From a virus, in the IMG/VR virus record IMGVR_UViG_3300030451_001708, positions 1-56,331 of that record: DNA of 56,331 bases; one strand, 5' to 3'. The notes under the pieces are model-generated. The model was not told where the DNA came from. It made no database searches and saw only the letters and a program-made list of their open reading frames with translations. This document shows positions 28,429 to 37,057 of this stretch, in pieces. The stretch's first letter is position 1; each line of letters begins with the position of its first letter. Made by a program: the position numbers and the translations under genes.

Positions 28429-29870
28429 TGCTTTGCCTCTTCACCTAACACCTTTGCACCTATGTCTATTTTTGCACGGAGTGCTTTGACGATATGCTCA
28501 TCTATTGTGCGCTCAGTTATCAAATCAACATACGTCACGTTGTTCTTCTGTCCAATCCGATGCGCCCGATCCTCTGACTGGATACGAGTTTCAAGATTAA
28601 AGTCATTAGCATAGTAGACCACCAGGTTAGCTTCGGTCAATGTCAGACCGTATCCGGCGGTGGCAGGATTACCAACAAAACATTTCAATGGGTGATCTGG
28701 GTTTTGAAAGTCTTGGACAATATTGTTTCGATCCTCGTCTGAAGTATCCCCGTAGTAGGCAGCTGCGTAACCTTCGCCGTGTTTCTTGTTGAGCGTGGAC
28801 ACAATCTGTTGGATGTCATATCGGAACCGAGACCAGACAATAACTTTACCATCGTGTTCTTCAAGTATTTCTTCCAGTGCCTCCATACGTTTGGATTGGA
28901 AGTAAACCATGTCACCATCGTCGGTCTTGAGATGTCCCGACAGGATCTGTTGCAAGCGGAGCATTTGTGTAATGACAGCCGGAGCCGTACTCATCTCCCC
29001 ATTTTCCAACAGAACCATGGCATGTTTACGGATCTGGTTGTACATGTTCACTTGTTCTGCGGTCATGCCTACATATCGGACAGTATATATTTTATCTGGC
29101 AGATCGAGGCAGTCCTTTTTTAGAACGCGATAACTGAATTGGTCTATCTTTGCAGTGAGTTCATCCAAATTGCGGTATCCGACAAGCTGTTGGAATGCAT
29201 GTGAACCCATGGTCTTGCGTACCATGATGGCATACCGTCCTTGGAATGCGTAGTATGAATCATAACCTAAGAGACCTGGTCGGAGAAACTCAGTCTGAGA
29301 AAAAATATCCATTGGTGATTTGGTAATCGGAGAACCAGTCAAAAGTCTGCGGTATTTGAAGTCAGCTGCAATCTTCATCAATGCTTTGGTTCGTTTAGCT
29401 TTGTGGTTCTTGATAGTTGTGCTTTCGTCTATAGCAATCATGCCATGGGTGCCAAGTTTTCTTGCCATCCACTCGCCACCGTTCCTACCTTTGGGCGTAG
29501 AGAATGATTCGACATTCATTACAAAAATAGTCAAACCTTCGAAATGATCCTTGACTGAACGCATTTCTTCTTGTTGACTTTTATTGGGGGAGGCCACCCA
29601 TCGAATCACTCTGTACGGTATGTCATCAGACATATGTTCTGGGATTTCTTTTGATACCCAGTTACGGTAAACGCCTTTCGGTGCGATGACCAAAGCAAAG
29701 TTTATTGCTCCCCGTAAGTACAACATACCCATGTTGTCGATCAAAACCTTGGACTTACCTGTTCCCATCTCCATGAACAGGCCAAACTCCCGGCGATCCC
29801 AACCGAGTTTCAATGCCTCGAGTTGGTGGTTAAATGGTTTTAATTTAAATTTGTAGTTGACATCCATCAT
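28401..29870 (-). CDS. SNF2-type helicase/ATPase
   Basis: 489 residues. Walker A MGTGKS at 35-40, motif Ia near VIAPKGVYRNW, the DEAH-box counterpart IDEST at 147-151, motif III LLTGSP at 176-181, and in the second RecA-like domain VIVWSRFR, TAGYGLTLTEAN and motif VI QSEDRAHRIGQ. This order and the final RAHRIGQ identify the SNF2 branch of SF2. Phage versions probably move proteins on DNA or assist replication or recombination. It is transcribed leftward, alone with a small partner, inside the rightward replication region. Confidence 0.88.
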   Translation of the reverse strand: MMDVNYKFKLKPFNHQLEALKLGWDRREFGLFMEMGTGKSKVLIDNMGMLYLRGAINFALVIAPKGVYRNWVSKEIPEHMSDDIPYRVIRWVASPNKSQQEEMRSVKDHFEGLTIFVMNVESFSTPKGRNGGEWMARKLGTHGMIAIDESTTIKNHKAKRTKALMKIAADFKYRRLLTGSPITKSPMDIFSQTEFLRPGLLGYDSYYAFQGRYAIMVRKTMGSHAFQQLVGYRNLDELTAKIDQFSYRVLKKDCLDLPDKIYTVRYVGMTAEQVNMYNQIRKHAMVLLENGEMSTAPAVITQMLRLQQILSGHLKTDDGDMVYFQSKRMEALEEILEEHDGKVIVWSRFRYDIQQIVSTLNKKHGEGYAAAYYGDTSDEDRNNIVQDFQNPDHPLKCFVGNPATAGYGLTLTEANLVVYYANDFNLETRIQSEDRAHRIGQKNNVTYVDLITERTIDEHIVKALRAKIDIGAKVLGEEAKQWLSLTPKK

Positions 29871-29946
29871 ATACCTCCACTAATGTCTATACAGTGGATA
29901 GCACGAGGCGTCCACATAAATCAACCCTGAAGAGGAAATACTTGTA
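29871..29946. promoter_or_regulatory. Short divergent promoter region
   Basis: 76 bp separate the helicase start from the start of the next rightward gene. Both units must start here or be read through. TACTTGTA lies directly before the ATG at 29947 and GAGGAA serves as its ribosome site. No clear sigma-70 promoter can be called. Confidence 0.35.
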
Positions 29947-30510
29947 ATGGCGAATGATGAAATATTCGAAGACATCTTTGACGAGGCTAGTGCGTTAAAG
30001 AATGTAGACACAGACACTGGCAAGACTCTGAGTTCTCTGGTTCGAGATATGAAAAACCTTGAGGACAAGATTGATGAGGCTGAAAACCATTTGAAAAGTT
30101 TGAAGTCTCAAAAACATTCGTTAGCTTCGGAACAAATCCCAATGCTGATGGATGAGATGGGTGTAGATCGGATCGATGTAGATGGTCTCACTGTTTCAAC
30201 TAAGCTACAAGTTCACGCATCCATACCAGTTGCGAGGAGAGAAGAAGCTTACACCTGGTTACGAGAAAACAATTTAGATAGCATCATCAAGAATGATGTG
30301 ACTGTTTCCTTCGGGAAAGGTGAAGATAATATTGCAGGGGACGTTGTTGGTTTGCTGCAAGAGAAGGGTTTTGATCCGAAGACCAAGACCCACGTTCATG
30401 CACAGACGCTCAAGGCTTTTGTAAAGGAACGTATCACAGAAGGTAAACCAATAGACCTTGACTTGTTCGGGGCATACTCAATGAACACTGCGGAAATAAG
30501 GAGGAAATAA
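29947..30510 (+). CDS. Conserved coiled-coil phage replication-region protein
   Basis: 187 residues. An acidic start, then a coiled coil (SSLVRDMKNLEDKIDEAENH LKSLKSQKH), then a globular part with QIPMLMDEMGVDRIDVDGL, REEAYTWLRENNLDSIIKND VTVSFGKGED and a tail with LKAFVKERI and DLFGAY. This is a family I recall upstream of the SSB-like gene in many phages, without a proven role. It probably works with replication or recombination proteins. No catalytic motif. Confidence 0.65.
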   Translation: MANDEIFEDIFDEASALKNVDTDTGKTLSSLVRDMKNLEDKIDEAENHLKSLKSQKHSLASEQIPMLMDEMGVDRIDVDGLTVSTKLQVHASIPVARREEAYTWLRENNLDSIIKNDVTVSFGKGEDNIAGDVVGLLQEKGFDPKTKTHVHAQTLKAFVKERITEGKPIDLDLFGAYSMNTAEIRRK

Positions 30511-30511
30511 T

Positions 30512-31330
30512 ATGAACACAGCAGTAGCAAAAACAAAAGGTGTGGAAGTTAGCACAGAGTTAATGGACGACATCTTTGCAGACGCAGGGGCAGGATCTTC
30601 CTTTGCCGCTGAAGAAATGACCATGCCGTTCATTCGGTTGGCACAACAAATGTCACCACAGGTTAACAAAAACAAACCTGAGTACATCAAAGGTATTGGT
30701 GCAGGGGACATCTTCAACAACCTTACTGGTGAATACTGGGATGGATCAGAGGGTATGCGTGTCGTTGCCTGTGCATCTGTCACTAAGTACACCGAATGGG
30801 TGCCCATGGATGATGGTGGTGGATTTGTAGGTGAGTTAGCACCAGACGATCCAGTCATCAAACAAGCTGTTCGGGAGGGGAACAAAGAACTTCTTCCAAA
30901 CGGTAATGAGATGGTCAAAGCTGACAACTATTATGTGTTGTATGAAACTTCGGATGGGGCGTGGAACCCTGCGGTCTTGGACATGAAGATCACGGCGTTG
31001 AAAGTGAGCCGTCGTTGGAAGTCACAGATCAATCTGCAAACAGCAAAACATCCAAAGACTGGTCAGGTTGTAAAGCTTCCTATCTTTGCAAACATCTGGC
31101 GTGTGTCCTCTGTTGAAGAGACAAACAAAAACGATCAGTCATATGCGAACTACTCTGTACAATTAGAGGGTCGCATTAAAGAAACAGACTTGTACCAACA
31201 AGCAAAGGCTCTCTTCGTTTCAGTGCAGGACGGAGAGGTAAAGGCTGCGGCACCAGAGGAGAGGGCTTCCACTCCTGATACCTCTGATGACAAGAATGCG
31301 GAAGTTAAGGACGACGAAATCCCATTCTAG
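30512..31330 (+). CDS. SSB-like DNA-binding protein with DIPF-type tail
   Basis: 272 residues; AAGGAGGAAATAAT precedes the ATG. The middle (MPFIRLAQQMSPQVNKNKPE, GDIFNNLTGEYWDG, VVACASVTKYTEWVP, LDMKITALKVSRRWKSQI) resembles phage single-strand-binding proteins. The last 30 residues are disordered and acidic and end DDEIPF, as in bacterial SSB C-terminal tips that recruit replication partners. It lies directly upstream of the primase. Assignment rests on tail, context and general pattern. Confidence 0.65.
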   Translation: MNTAVAKTKGVEVSTELMDDIFADAGAGSSFAAEEMTMPFIRLAQQMSPQVNKNKPEYIKGIGAGDIFNNLTGEYWDGSEGMRVVACASVTKYTEWVPMDDGGGFVGELAPDDPVIKQAVREGNKELLPNGNEMVKADNYYVLYETSDGAWNPAVLDMKITALKVSRRWKSQINLQTAKHPKTGQVVKLPIFANIWRVSSVEETNKNDQSYANYSVQLEGRIKETDLYQQAKALFVSVQDGEVKAAAPEERASTPDTSDDKNAEVKDDEIPF

Positions 31331-31383
31331 CAGTCTGAGAGGGGCAGTTCTCCTATGCTGTCCCTCTTTTATTTGGAGCAGTT

Positions 31384-32916
31384 ATGTCACAATCAAAAAG
31401 ACTGCTTGCCGCTTTTGTTGGGGCTAAGAACGCACATGGTACAACTGTCGTTGGTCGCACAAATCGTAACGGTAAAGCAGAATCACAGAGCAGAATAATT
31501 AGGGAACCTCTTACTGAAGAGTTAGTTCAGCAGCACATTGACGGGGTCAATGGTGTTGGTGCTATTCCTATTGATGAAGATAACATGTGCAAGTGGGGTG
31601 CGTTGGACGTAGATATCTATGACCTCGATCACAAGAGTTTACAGAACAAAATACAGAAGTTAAAGCTTCCGCTGCTGCATTGCAGATCTAAATCTGGTGG
31701 AGCGCATTTGTATTTGTTTCTCAAAGAGTTTGAACAAGCCGCAGTGGTGCGAGAGTATCTTACCGAGATGTCTATTGCACTGGGACAAAGCGGTTGCGAG
31801 ATCTTTCCAAAGCAAGACACAATCATCACGGAGCGTGGAGACGTAGGCAACTTTATCAACATGCCATACTTCAATGCGGAGATGCCACAACGGTATTGTT
31901 TCAACAGCAAGGTTGAGGCCATGGAACTGGATGAGTTTCTTGATGCGATAGACAAGAAGCAGACTAGCCTTGCAGACCTTGAAGCACTCCAGATGTCTAA
32001 GCCCAGGGAGATCTTTCCCAAGGGGCCGCCATGCTTGAAACATATATTTGCAGACGGACCGCAATCAGAACCAAGAAACAAGTTGCTGTTTATGATGTGC
32101 AAGTATGCGAAACTAAGCAACCCAGATCACTGGCAACAACAAGCGGAGGAGATGAATAGGGCGATGTTCAACCCACCTTTGAGTTCGCAAGAGGTAACAA
32201 ATACAATCAAGCAACATGAGAAAAAAGAATACGGATATACATGTAAGGACGAACCGTTCAAAAGCCACTGCGATCCTACGGTTTGTGCTCAACAGAAGTT
32301 TGGTATCGGAGGAGATGCGCCAGATGCACCTCGTGTTGATGGCCTGAGTATCATGTTATCAGAACCACGTTTATATTTTATGGATGTAAACGGTCAGCGG
32401 TTACAGTTAAGCACGGAGCAGCTACAGAACCAAACGCTCTGGCAACGTGCCTGTATGGAGCAAAAGAATTTTATGCCTCCGACCATGAAGCCACAGAAGT
32501 GGCAACAAACTATCAATACACTTATGCAAAATGCCACATACCTCGATGTTCCCGAGGAGTTGACTGTGGCAGGGGAGTTCAAGCAACATATGCAAACATA
32601 TTGTACAAGTCATATCAGAGCACTGGCTCCAGAAGAAATGGAGATGGGCAAGCCTTGGACAGACGCCGGAGTTACTAAGTTCACCTTGCCTGGACTCTTG
32701 GAGTTTTTGCATCAACGCAGATTTACTGGTCATACCAGAGCGCAGATCATACAGATGATTCGTGATCTTGGTGGTGACAGTACAGTTCAAGCGATTGTAA
32801 AGAGGACACCAAAGGGTGAAGTAAGAAGCACCATACGTTGTTGGTGGATACCTGCATTTGACGAGGGAGAAATGACACTAGGAAAAGAGGAGTTCGAAAA
32901 TGACATCCCCTTCTAA
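31384..32916 (+). CDS. AEP-type primase
   Basis: 510 residues. KWGALDVDIYDLD gives the D-x-D metal site (Asp75, Asp77), and CRSKSGGAHLYLFL gives the S-x-H motif (His108), the archaeo-eukaryotic primase arrangement. A PriCT-like part follows (NKLLFMMCKYAK, then YTCKDEPFKSHCDPTVCAQQ KFGIG with cysteines that may bind metal). A C-terminal unknown domain ends EFENDIPF, again an SSB-type acidic tip. No helicase motif, so it must work with a separate helicase. Confidence 0.75.
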   Translation: MSQSKRLLAAFVGAKNAHGTTVVGRTNRNGKAESQSRIIREPLTEELVQQHIDGVNGVGAIPIDEDNMCKWGALDVDIYDLDHKSLQNKIQKLKLPLLHCRSKSGGAHLYLFLKEFEQAAVVREYLTEMSIALGQSGCEIFPKQDTIITERGDVGNFINMPYFNAEMPQRYCFNSKVEAMELDEFLDAIDKKQTSLADLEALQMSKPREIFPKGPPCLKHIFADGPQSEPRNKLLFMMCKYAKLSNPDHWQQQAEEMNRAMFNPPLSSQEVTNTIKQHEKKEYGYTCKDEPFKSHCDPTVCAQQKFGIGGDAPDAPRVDGLSIMLSEPRLYFMDVNGQRLQLSTEQLQNQTLWQRACMEQKNFMPPTMKPQKWQQTINTLMQNATYLDVPEELTVAGEFKQHMQTYCTSHIRALAPEEMEMGKPWTDAGVTKFTLPGLLEFLHQRRFTGHTRAQIIQMIRDLGGDSTVQAIVKRTPKGEVRSTIRCWWIPAFDEGEMTLGKEEFENDIPF

Positions 32917-33124
32917 TAGGCTTTTGAGAGTGGGTGAGGTGGCAGATCTATTGGGTGTGTCACGATCTTACGTCTACAAGCTATCACAAAACTCAGACAG
33001 TTTTCCAAAGCCCATAGTTCTGGGGCCAGAAGACAACAAGCGATCATCGAGTCGTTGGGTTTTGTCTGAAATAGAAGACTGGGTAAACACCAGACCAAGA
33101 GGCAAAGAGTATGATACAGAATAG
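32900..33124 (+). CDS. AlpA/MerR-like DNA-binding protein
   Basis: 74 residues: LLRVGEVADLLGVSRSYVYK LSQNSDSFPKPIVLGPEDNKRSSSRWVLSEIEDWVNTR. This is the winged-helix layout of AlpA-type phage regulators and excisionases, with the recognition helix at SRSYVYKLS. Without an integrase in the window, a transcriptional role is more likely than excision. It overlaps the primase end (17 bp) and the next helicase. Confidence 0.75.
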   Translation: MTSPSNRLLRVGEVADLLGVSRSYVYKLSQNSDSFPKPIVLGPEDNKRSSSRWVLSEIEDWVNTRPRGKEYDTE

Positions 33125-34640
33125 TAAGTTAATACTTGGACCTCCAGGTTGCGGTAAAACCTATCGATTGATCCAAGAGATAGAAGAGGCGTTGCAAAGC
33201 GGAGTGCATCCTTCTCGTATAGGTGTGATATCTTTTACAAGAAAAGCCATTGAGGAGATGATTACCCGTGCGTGTTCACAGTTTAATTTAGAGTCCAAAG
33301 ACTTTCCGTTTATGAGAACCAGTCACTCCCTTGGGTTTCATGGTCTGGGTTTGCAACCCGAAGATGTAATGAAACTTGCAGACTACAAAGCCATTGGAGA
33401 ACCTATTGGTCTGTCGTTTGAGAAAGAGGATGAGATAGATCTAGACGATGGGATGCGAACTCCTAATTTAGGAGGCACGGGTCAAGACTACTTACAGATG
33501 GACAGCCGTTCGAGGTATCGCATGGTTAGTCTGGAAGATGAGTTCAGCGCAACAAACAACTTCACTTTGTTCTACGCCAAGGCGGTACAGTTTCAAGGGA
33601 CACTGCAAGAATACAAAAGAACCACTGGCAAAGTAGACTTTATCGACATGATTGAACGGTACATTGAAATGGGTGAGTATCCAAATCTAGACTACTTGTT
33701 TGTGGACGAGGCACAAGATTTCACACCGCTACAGTGGGAGATGGTCAAGGGCATGTCTGAATGTGCAGATAAGATAATTATCGCAGGCGACGACGACCAA
33801 GCTGTGCATCGTTGGACTGGCGTAAACGTAAACCTGTTTATCCAAAGCTCTAGTAATATTGAGTATCTGACACAGTCTTACCGCATTCCGAGACGTGTTC
33901 ATGAACTAGCAGCTAGTATAGCCAACCGTATTGATGGGCGTATTGAAAAGAAGTTTGATCCTCGTGATGAATTAGGCACCGTTGAATATGTATATTACAT
34001 GGATCAGATACCTTTGAACGAAGGGTCTTGGACGATCATGGCAAGAACAAATAGGTATGTCAGGGACGTTGCATCTTTCCTACGAAACTCTGGTTTCAAA
34101 TATTCTATCAAGGGCAGACCTAGCATCTCAGAAAAACTGGTTGAGAACATGATGACTTGGGATGATCTGTGCCAAGGTAAAAAGATCAATACAGAACGGA
34201 TCAAAAAACTTTACGCTGCTGTGCCAAAGCAAGGGGAGGATGCCGTTGTCAAACGAGGTGCCTCAAAACTTTTGGAGGTGTTGACTCCCGAGGACGAAGT
34301 AGACATGGACACACTTCTGGATGAGTTTGGTTTGCTCCGAGATGCAAGTCACGCGGCATATGACATACTAAAAGTAAGTTACAAGGAACGAGATTACATC
34401 GAAGCAATCTATCGTAGAGGTGAGGATCTAACTTCTAAACCCCGTATCAAAGTCTCAACGTTTCACGCGATGAAAGGTGGAGAGGATGACAACTGTGTAG
34501 TGTTAGATAAGTCTACCGCTGCATGTGTGAACAGTGACCACCCAGATGATGAGCATCGAGCCTTTTATGTCGGCGTAACAAGAGCACGACATAATCTATA
34601 TATCGTTTTAACAGGAAACAAATACAGGTATATGTTATGA
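33111..34640 (+). CDS. UvrD/Rep-type SF1 helicase
   Basis: 509 residues. Walker A GPPGCGKT at 10-17, motif Ia GVISFTRKAIEEM, motif II VDEAQDFTPLQW, motif III AGDDDQAVHRW, motif IV SYRIPRRV, motif V TFHAMKGGEDDNCVVL, motif VI YVGVTRARHNLYIVL. All SF1A motifs are in order, in a compact protein without the long insertions of UvrD. It probably unwinds the fork for the family A polymerase. It overlaps the AlpA gene by 14 bp and the next gene by 4. Confidence 0.88.
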   Translation: MIQNSKLILGPPGCGKTYRLIQEIEEALQSGVHPSRIGVISFTRKAIEEMITRACSQFNLESKDFPFMRTSHSLGFHGLGLQPEDVMKLADYKAIGEPIGLSFEKEDEIDLDDGMRTPNLGGTGQDYLQMDSRSRYRMVSLEDEFSATNNFTLFYAKAVQFQGTLQEYKRTTGKVDFIDMIERYIEMGEYPNLDYLFVDEAQDFTPLQWEMVKGMSECADKIIIAGDDDQAVHRWTGVNVNLFIQSSSNIEYLTQSYRIPRRVHELAASIANRIDGRIEKKFDPRDELGTVEYVYYMDQIPLNEGSWTIMARTNRYVRDVASFLRNSGFKYSIKGRPSISEKLVENMMTWDDLCQGKKINTERIKKLYAAVPKQGEDAVVKRGASKLLEVLTPEDEVDMDTLLDEFGLLRDASHAAYDILKVSYKERDYIEAIYRRGEDLTSKPRIKVSTFHAMKGGEDDNCVVLDKSTAACVNSDHPDDEHRAFYVGVTRARHNLYIVLTGNKYRYML

Positions 34641-34972
34641 ATAGAAAAGAACTACTAGAAGCAGCAGAGAAATTAGTTAACGGACCTCGTGCAAAAGATT
34701 ACGGGGACGCTTTTGAAAACCATGACCGCATTGCAGAGGGATGGAACATAATCATAAGTGGGGCGTTAAGATCCCACGGATACCTGACCGCAGCTCACGT
34801 CGCATTGATGATGGACTGGGTCAAAACAAGCAGACTACTTGAGACTATAGACCACGAGGATTCGTGGATTGATAAGGCAGGATATACAGCATTAGGTGCA
34901 GAGTTCGTCACAAGAAACGAGCGAAGCGTTGAGGAGATACTAAGAGATGCAAAAAAATCTATTCGGAAGTGA
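34637..34972 (+). CDS. DUF6378-like protein
   Basis: 111 residues. LVNGPRAKDYGDAFENHDRI AEGWNIIISG, then HVALMMDWVKTSRLLETIDH EDSWIDKAGYTALG. The pattern R-x-x-D-Y-G, N-x-x-x-I-A, V-A-x-M-M-x-x-x-K-x-x-R and D-S-x-x-D-x-A-G-Y is that of DUF6378 phage proteins, with a possible relation to MazG-type nucleotide hydrolases. It lies between helicase and polymerase, so a nucleotide-pool role is plausible. Confidence 0.7.
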   Translation: MNRKELLEAAEKLVNGPRAKDYGDAFENHDRIAEGWNIIISGALRSHGYLTAAHVALMMDWVKTSRLLETIDHEDSWIDKAGYTALGAEFVTRNERSVEEILRDAKKSIRK

Positions 34973-36848
34973 TCAAAATTATCAGATCCGAGGTGAAATG
35001 GATCTAGTAGATGTGGACTGGAACATACCACCGGAGTTTCCAGACCTCACAGGTTACAAAGAAATATCCGTTGATTTAGAAACCTATGATCCAAACATCA
35101 AAACACTAGGTCCTGGGTGGGCACGGAACGATGGACACATCATAGGCATAGCCGTGGCAGCAGGGGAATACCAAGGATACTTTCCTATCCGGCACTCAAA
35201 CGGACACAACCTAGATCCGAAGTTCACGTTGCGTTGGCTCAAGAAACAATTGTCTGTGCCAGATATGAACGTGATTATGCACAATGCCACCTACGATGCA
35301 GGTTGGTTACGTGCCGAAGGCATAGAGATCAAGGGTAAGATAGTCGATACGATGATCACAGGGGCGCTTGTAGACGAGAACAGGTGGTCTTTTGGGTTAG
35401 ACGCCATGGCAAGGGATTACATCTCTCAGCGGAAAGATGAGAAGCTCCTACAGGCAGCTGCGAAAGAGTGGGGTATAGATCCAAAGGCCGAGATGTGGAA
35501 GCTACCACCCAAGTATGTGGGTGCATATGCAGAACAAGACGCCGTTGCTACACTCAAACTATGGGATGCACTCAAACCAATACTACAAAAGGAAGAGTTG
35601 TGGGACATCTGGCATCTTGAGATAGGATTGATACCGTGCATGTTGGACATGCGGACAAGAGGTGTAAGGGTTGATCTAGACAAAGCTGATGTAAATAAGA
35701 AACTAATCAAGAAAAAAACGGATTCATTTCGGGAGTTTCTCAAGAAAGAATCAGGACTAGACGTAGACATATGGGCGTCGGCATCGATTGCAAAGATGTT
35801 TGATAAGCTTGATATACCATACCCAAGAACCGAGAAAGATGCGCCAAGCTTTACGAAAGAGTTTCTAACGAATCACCCATCTGATGTATGTAAGACACTT
35901 GTCAAGCTCAGAGAATTTGACAAAGCCGACTCAACTTTTATTGACAGCATCCTCCGACATGAGCACAATGGACGTATCCATACAGAACTCCACTCTACAC
36001 GTCGCGATGAGGGTGGTACTGTCACGGGTCGGTTCTCAAGCTCCAATCCAAATCTCCAGCAAATACCTGCCAGAGATAAGGATATAAAGAAACTGATCCG
36101 TGGCCTTTTTATTCCAGACGATGGATGCAAGTGGGGGTCATTCGACTATTCAAGCCAAGAGCCACGGCTACTTGTTCACTTTGCAGCTTCGGTTCGAGGG
36201 GTCAATCGGCATGACATGGTCGATCAGATTGTCGAAGAGTTCAACACGGGTGATGTAGATTTGCATCAGATGGTAGCAGACATAGCAGGCATTGATCGTA
36301 AACAAGCTAAGACTGTAAATCTGGGGATTATGTATGGCATGGGTGTTGGTAAGTTAGCCAACCAGTTAGACATATCAAAAGAAGAAGCAAAGGAACTGAT
36401 GGAAAACCATCAAAGTAAAGTTCCGTTTGTTAAATCTCTTGCAGAACTGGCGACACAACAAGCATCTAAGTTTGGTCAGATACGAACTTTGCTTGGACGT
36501 AAGTGCCGTTTTCCATTGTGGGAGCCAAAGAAGTTTGGTGCAGGTAAACCTTTGCCACACGACGAAGCACAAAAAGAATACGGACCTTTGATCAAAAGAG
36601 CGTTTACTTACAAGGCGTTAAACAGATTAATCCAAGGTTCAGCAGCAGATCAAACAAAGAAAGCGATGCTTGACTGCTACAACGAGGGACTTACTCCTAT
36701 GCTTACGGTGCATGATGAGTTATGTTTTAACATAGAGGGGCAAGAGCAAGCGACTCAAATACAGGAAATAATGGAAACTGGTGTGCCGCTCAAAGTCCCC
36801 TCTAAAATTGACGTAGATATCCAAAATGATTGGGGAGATATAACATAA
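34947..36848 (+). CDS. DNA polymerase, family A
   Basis: 633 residues. 3'-5' exonuclease: VDLETYD (Asp43, Glu45), MHNATYDAGWL (ExoII) and YAEQDAVATLKLW (ExoIII). Polymerase: motif A SFDYSSQEPR (Asp400), motif B RKQAKTVNLGIMYG (Lys455, Leu459) and motif C LTVHDELCF (Asp590). Leu459 aligns with E. coli Phe762, a change associated in viromes with slower or temperate replication. No 5'-3' nuclease. The start at 34947 overlaps DUF6378 by 26 bp; an ATG at 34998 preceded by GAGGTGAA is an alternative. Confidence 0.92.
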   Translation: MQKNLFGSDQNYQIRGEMDLVDVDWNIPPEFPDLTGYKEISVDLETYDPNIKTLGPGWARNDGHIIGIAVAAGEYQGYFPIRHSNGHNLDPKFTLRWLKKQLSVPDMNVIMHNATYDAGWLRAEGIEIKGKIVDTMITGALVDENRWSFGLDAMARDYISQRKDEKLLQAAAKEWGIDPKAEMWKLPPKYVGAYAEQDAVATLKLWDALKPILQKEELWDIWHLEIGLIPCMLDMRTRGVRVDLDKADVNKKLIKKKTDSFREFLKKESGLDVDIWASASIAKMFDKLDIPYPRTEKDAPSFTKEFLTNHPSDVCKTLVKLREFDKADSTFIDSILRHEHNGRIHTELHSTRRDEGGTVTGRFSSSNPNLQQIPARDKDIKKLIRGLFIPDDGCKWGSFDYSSQEPRLLVHFAASVRGVNRHDMVDQIVEEFNTGDVDLHQMVADIAGIDRKQAKTVNLGIMYGMGVGKLANQLDISKEEAKELMENHQSKVPFVKSLAELATQQASKFGQIRTLLGRKCRFPLWEPKKFGAGKPLPHDEAQKEYGPLIKRAFTYKALNRLIQGSAADQTKKAMLDCYNEGLTPMLTVHDELCFNIEGQEQATQIQEIMETGVPLKVPSKIDVDIQNDWGDIT

Positions 36849-37057
36849 TGATAGAAAAAAAATTTAAAACTTTAGGGCTAAGACAGATGCATCCAATGCA
36901 AGTTGAGTCCTTGATGGAATTTATAGGAGTTGCTCTTAACCTTGCAACTCATACCGATGATCAAGAAATCATCAATGACACAGAAGCATTGGCTGATGAG
37001 TTAGTAAAAATGTTTGGTGGCAACGGTATCAAGCTGACTATTGAGGAGGCGGATTAG
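36848..37057 (+). CDS. Small protein after the polymerase
   Basis: 69 residues from MIEKKFKTLGLRQMHPMQVE, whose ATG overlaps the polymerase stop (TAATG). Helical, acidic at the end (NDTEALADELVKMFGGNGIK). Its last 20 bp overlap the 3' end of the opposing large virion gene, and no terminator separates them. Function unknown. Confidence 0.55.
   Translation: MIEKKFKTLGLRQMHPMQVESLMEFIGVALNLATHTDDQEIINDTEALADELVKMFGGNGIKLTIEEAD

Noticed and set aside
32900-33124. Excisionase of an integration module
   Set aside because: AlpA-like proteins can be excisionases, but no integrase or attachment site is visible, so a regulator is preferred.
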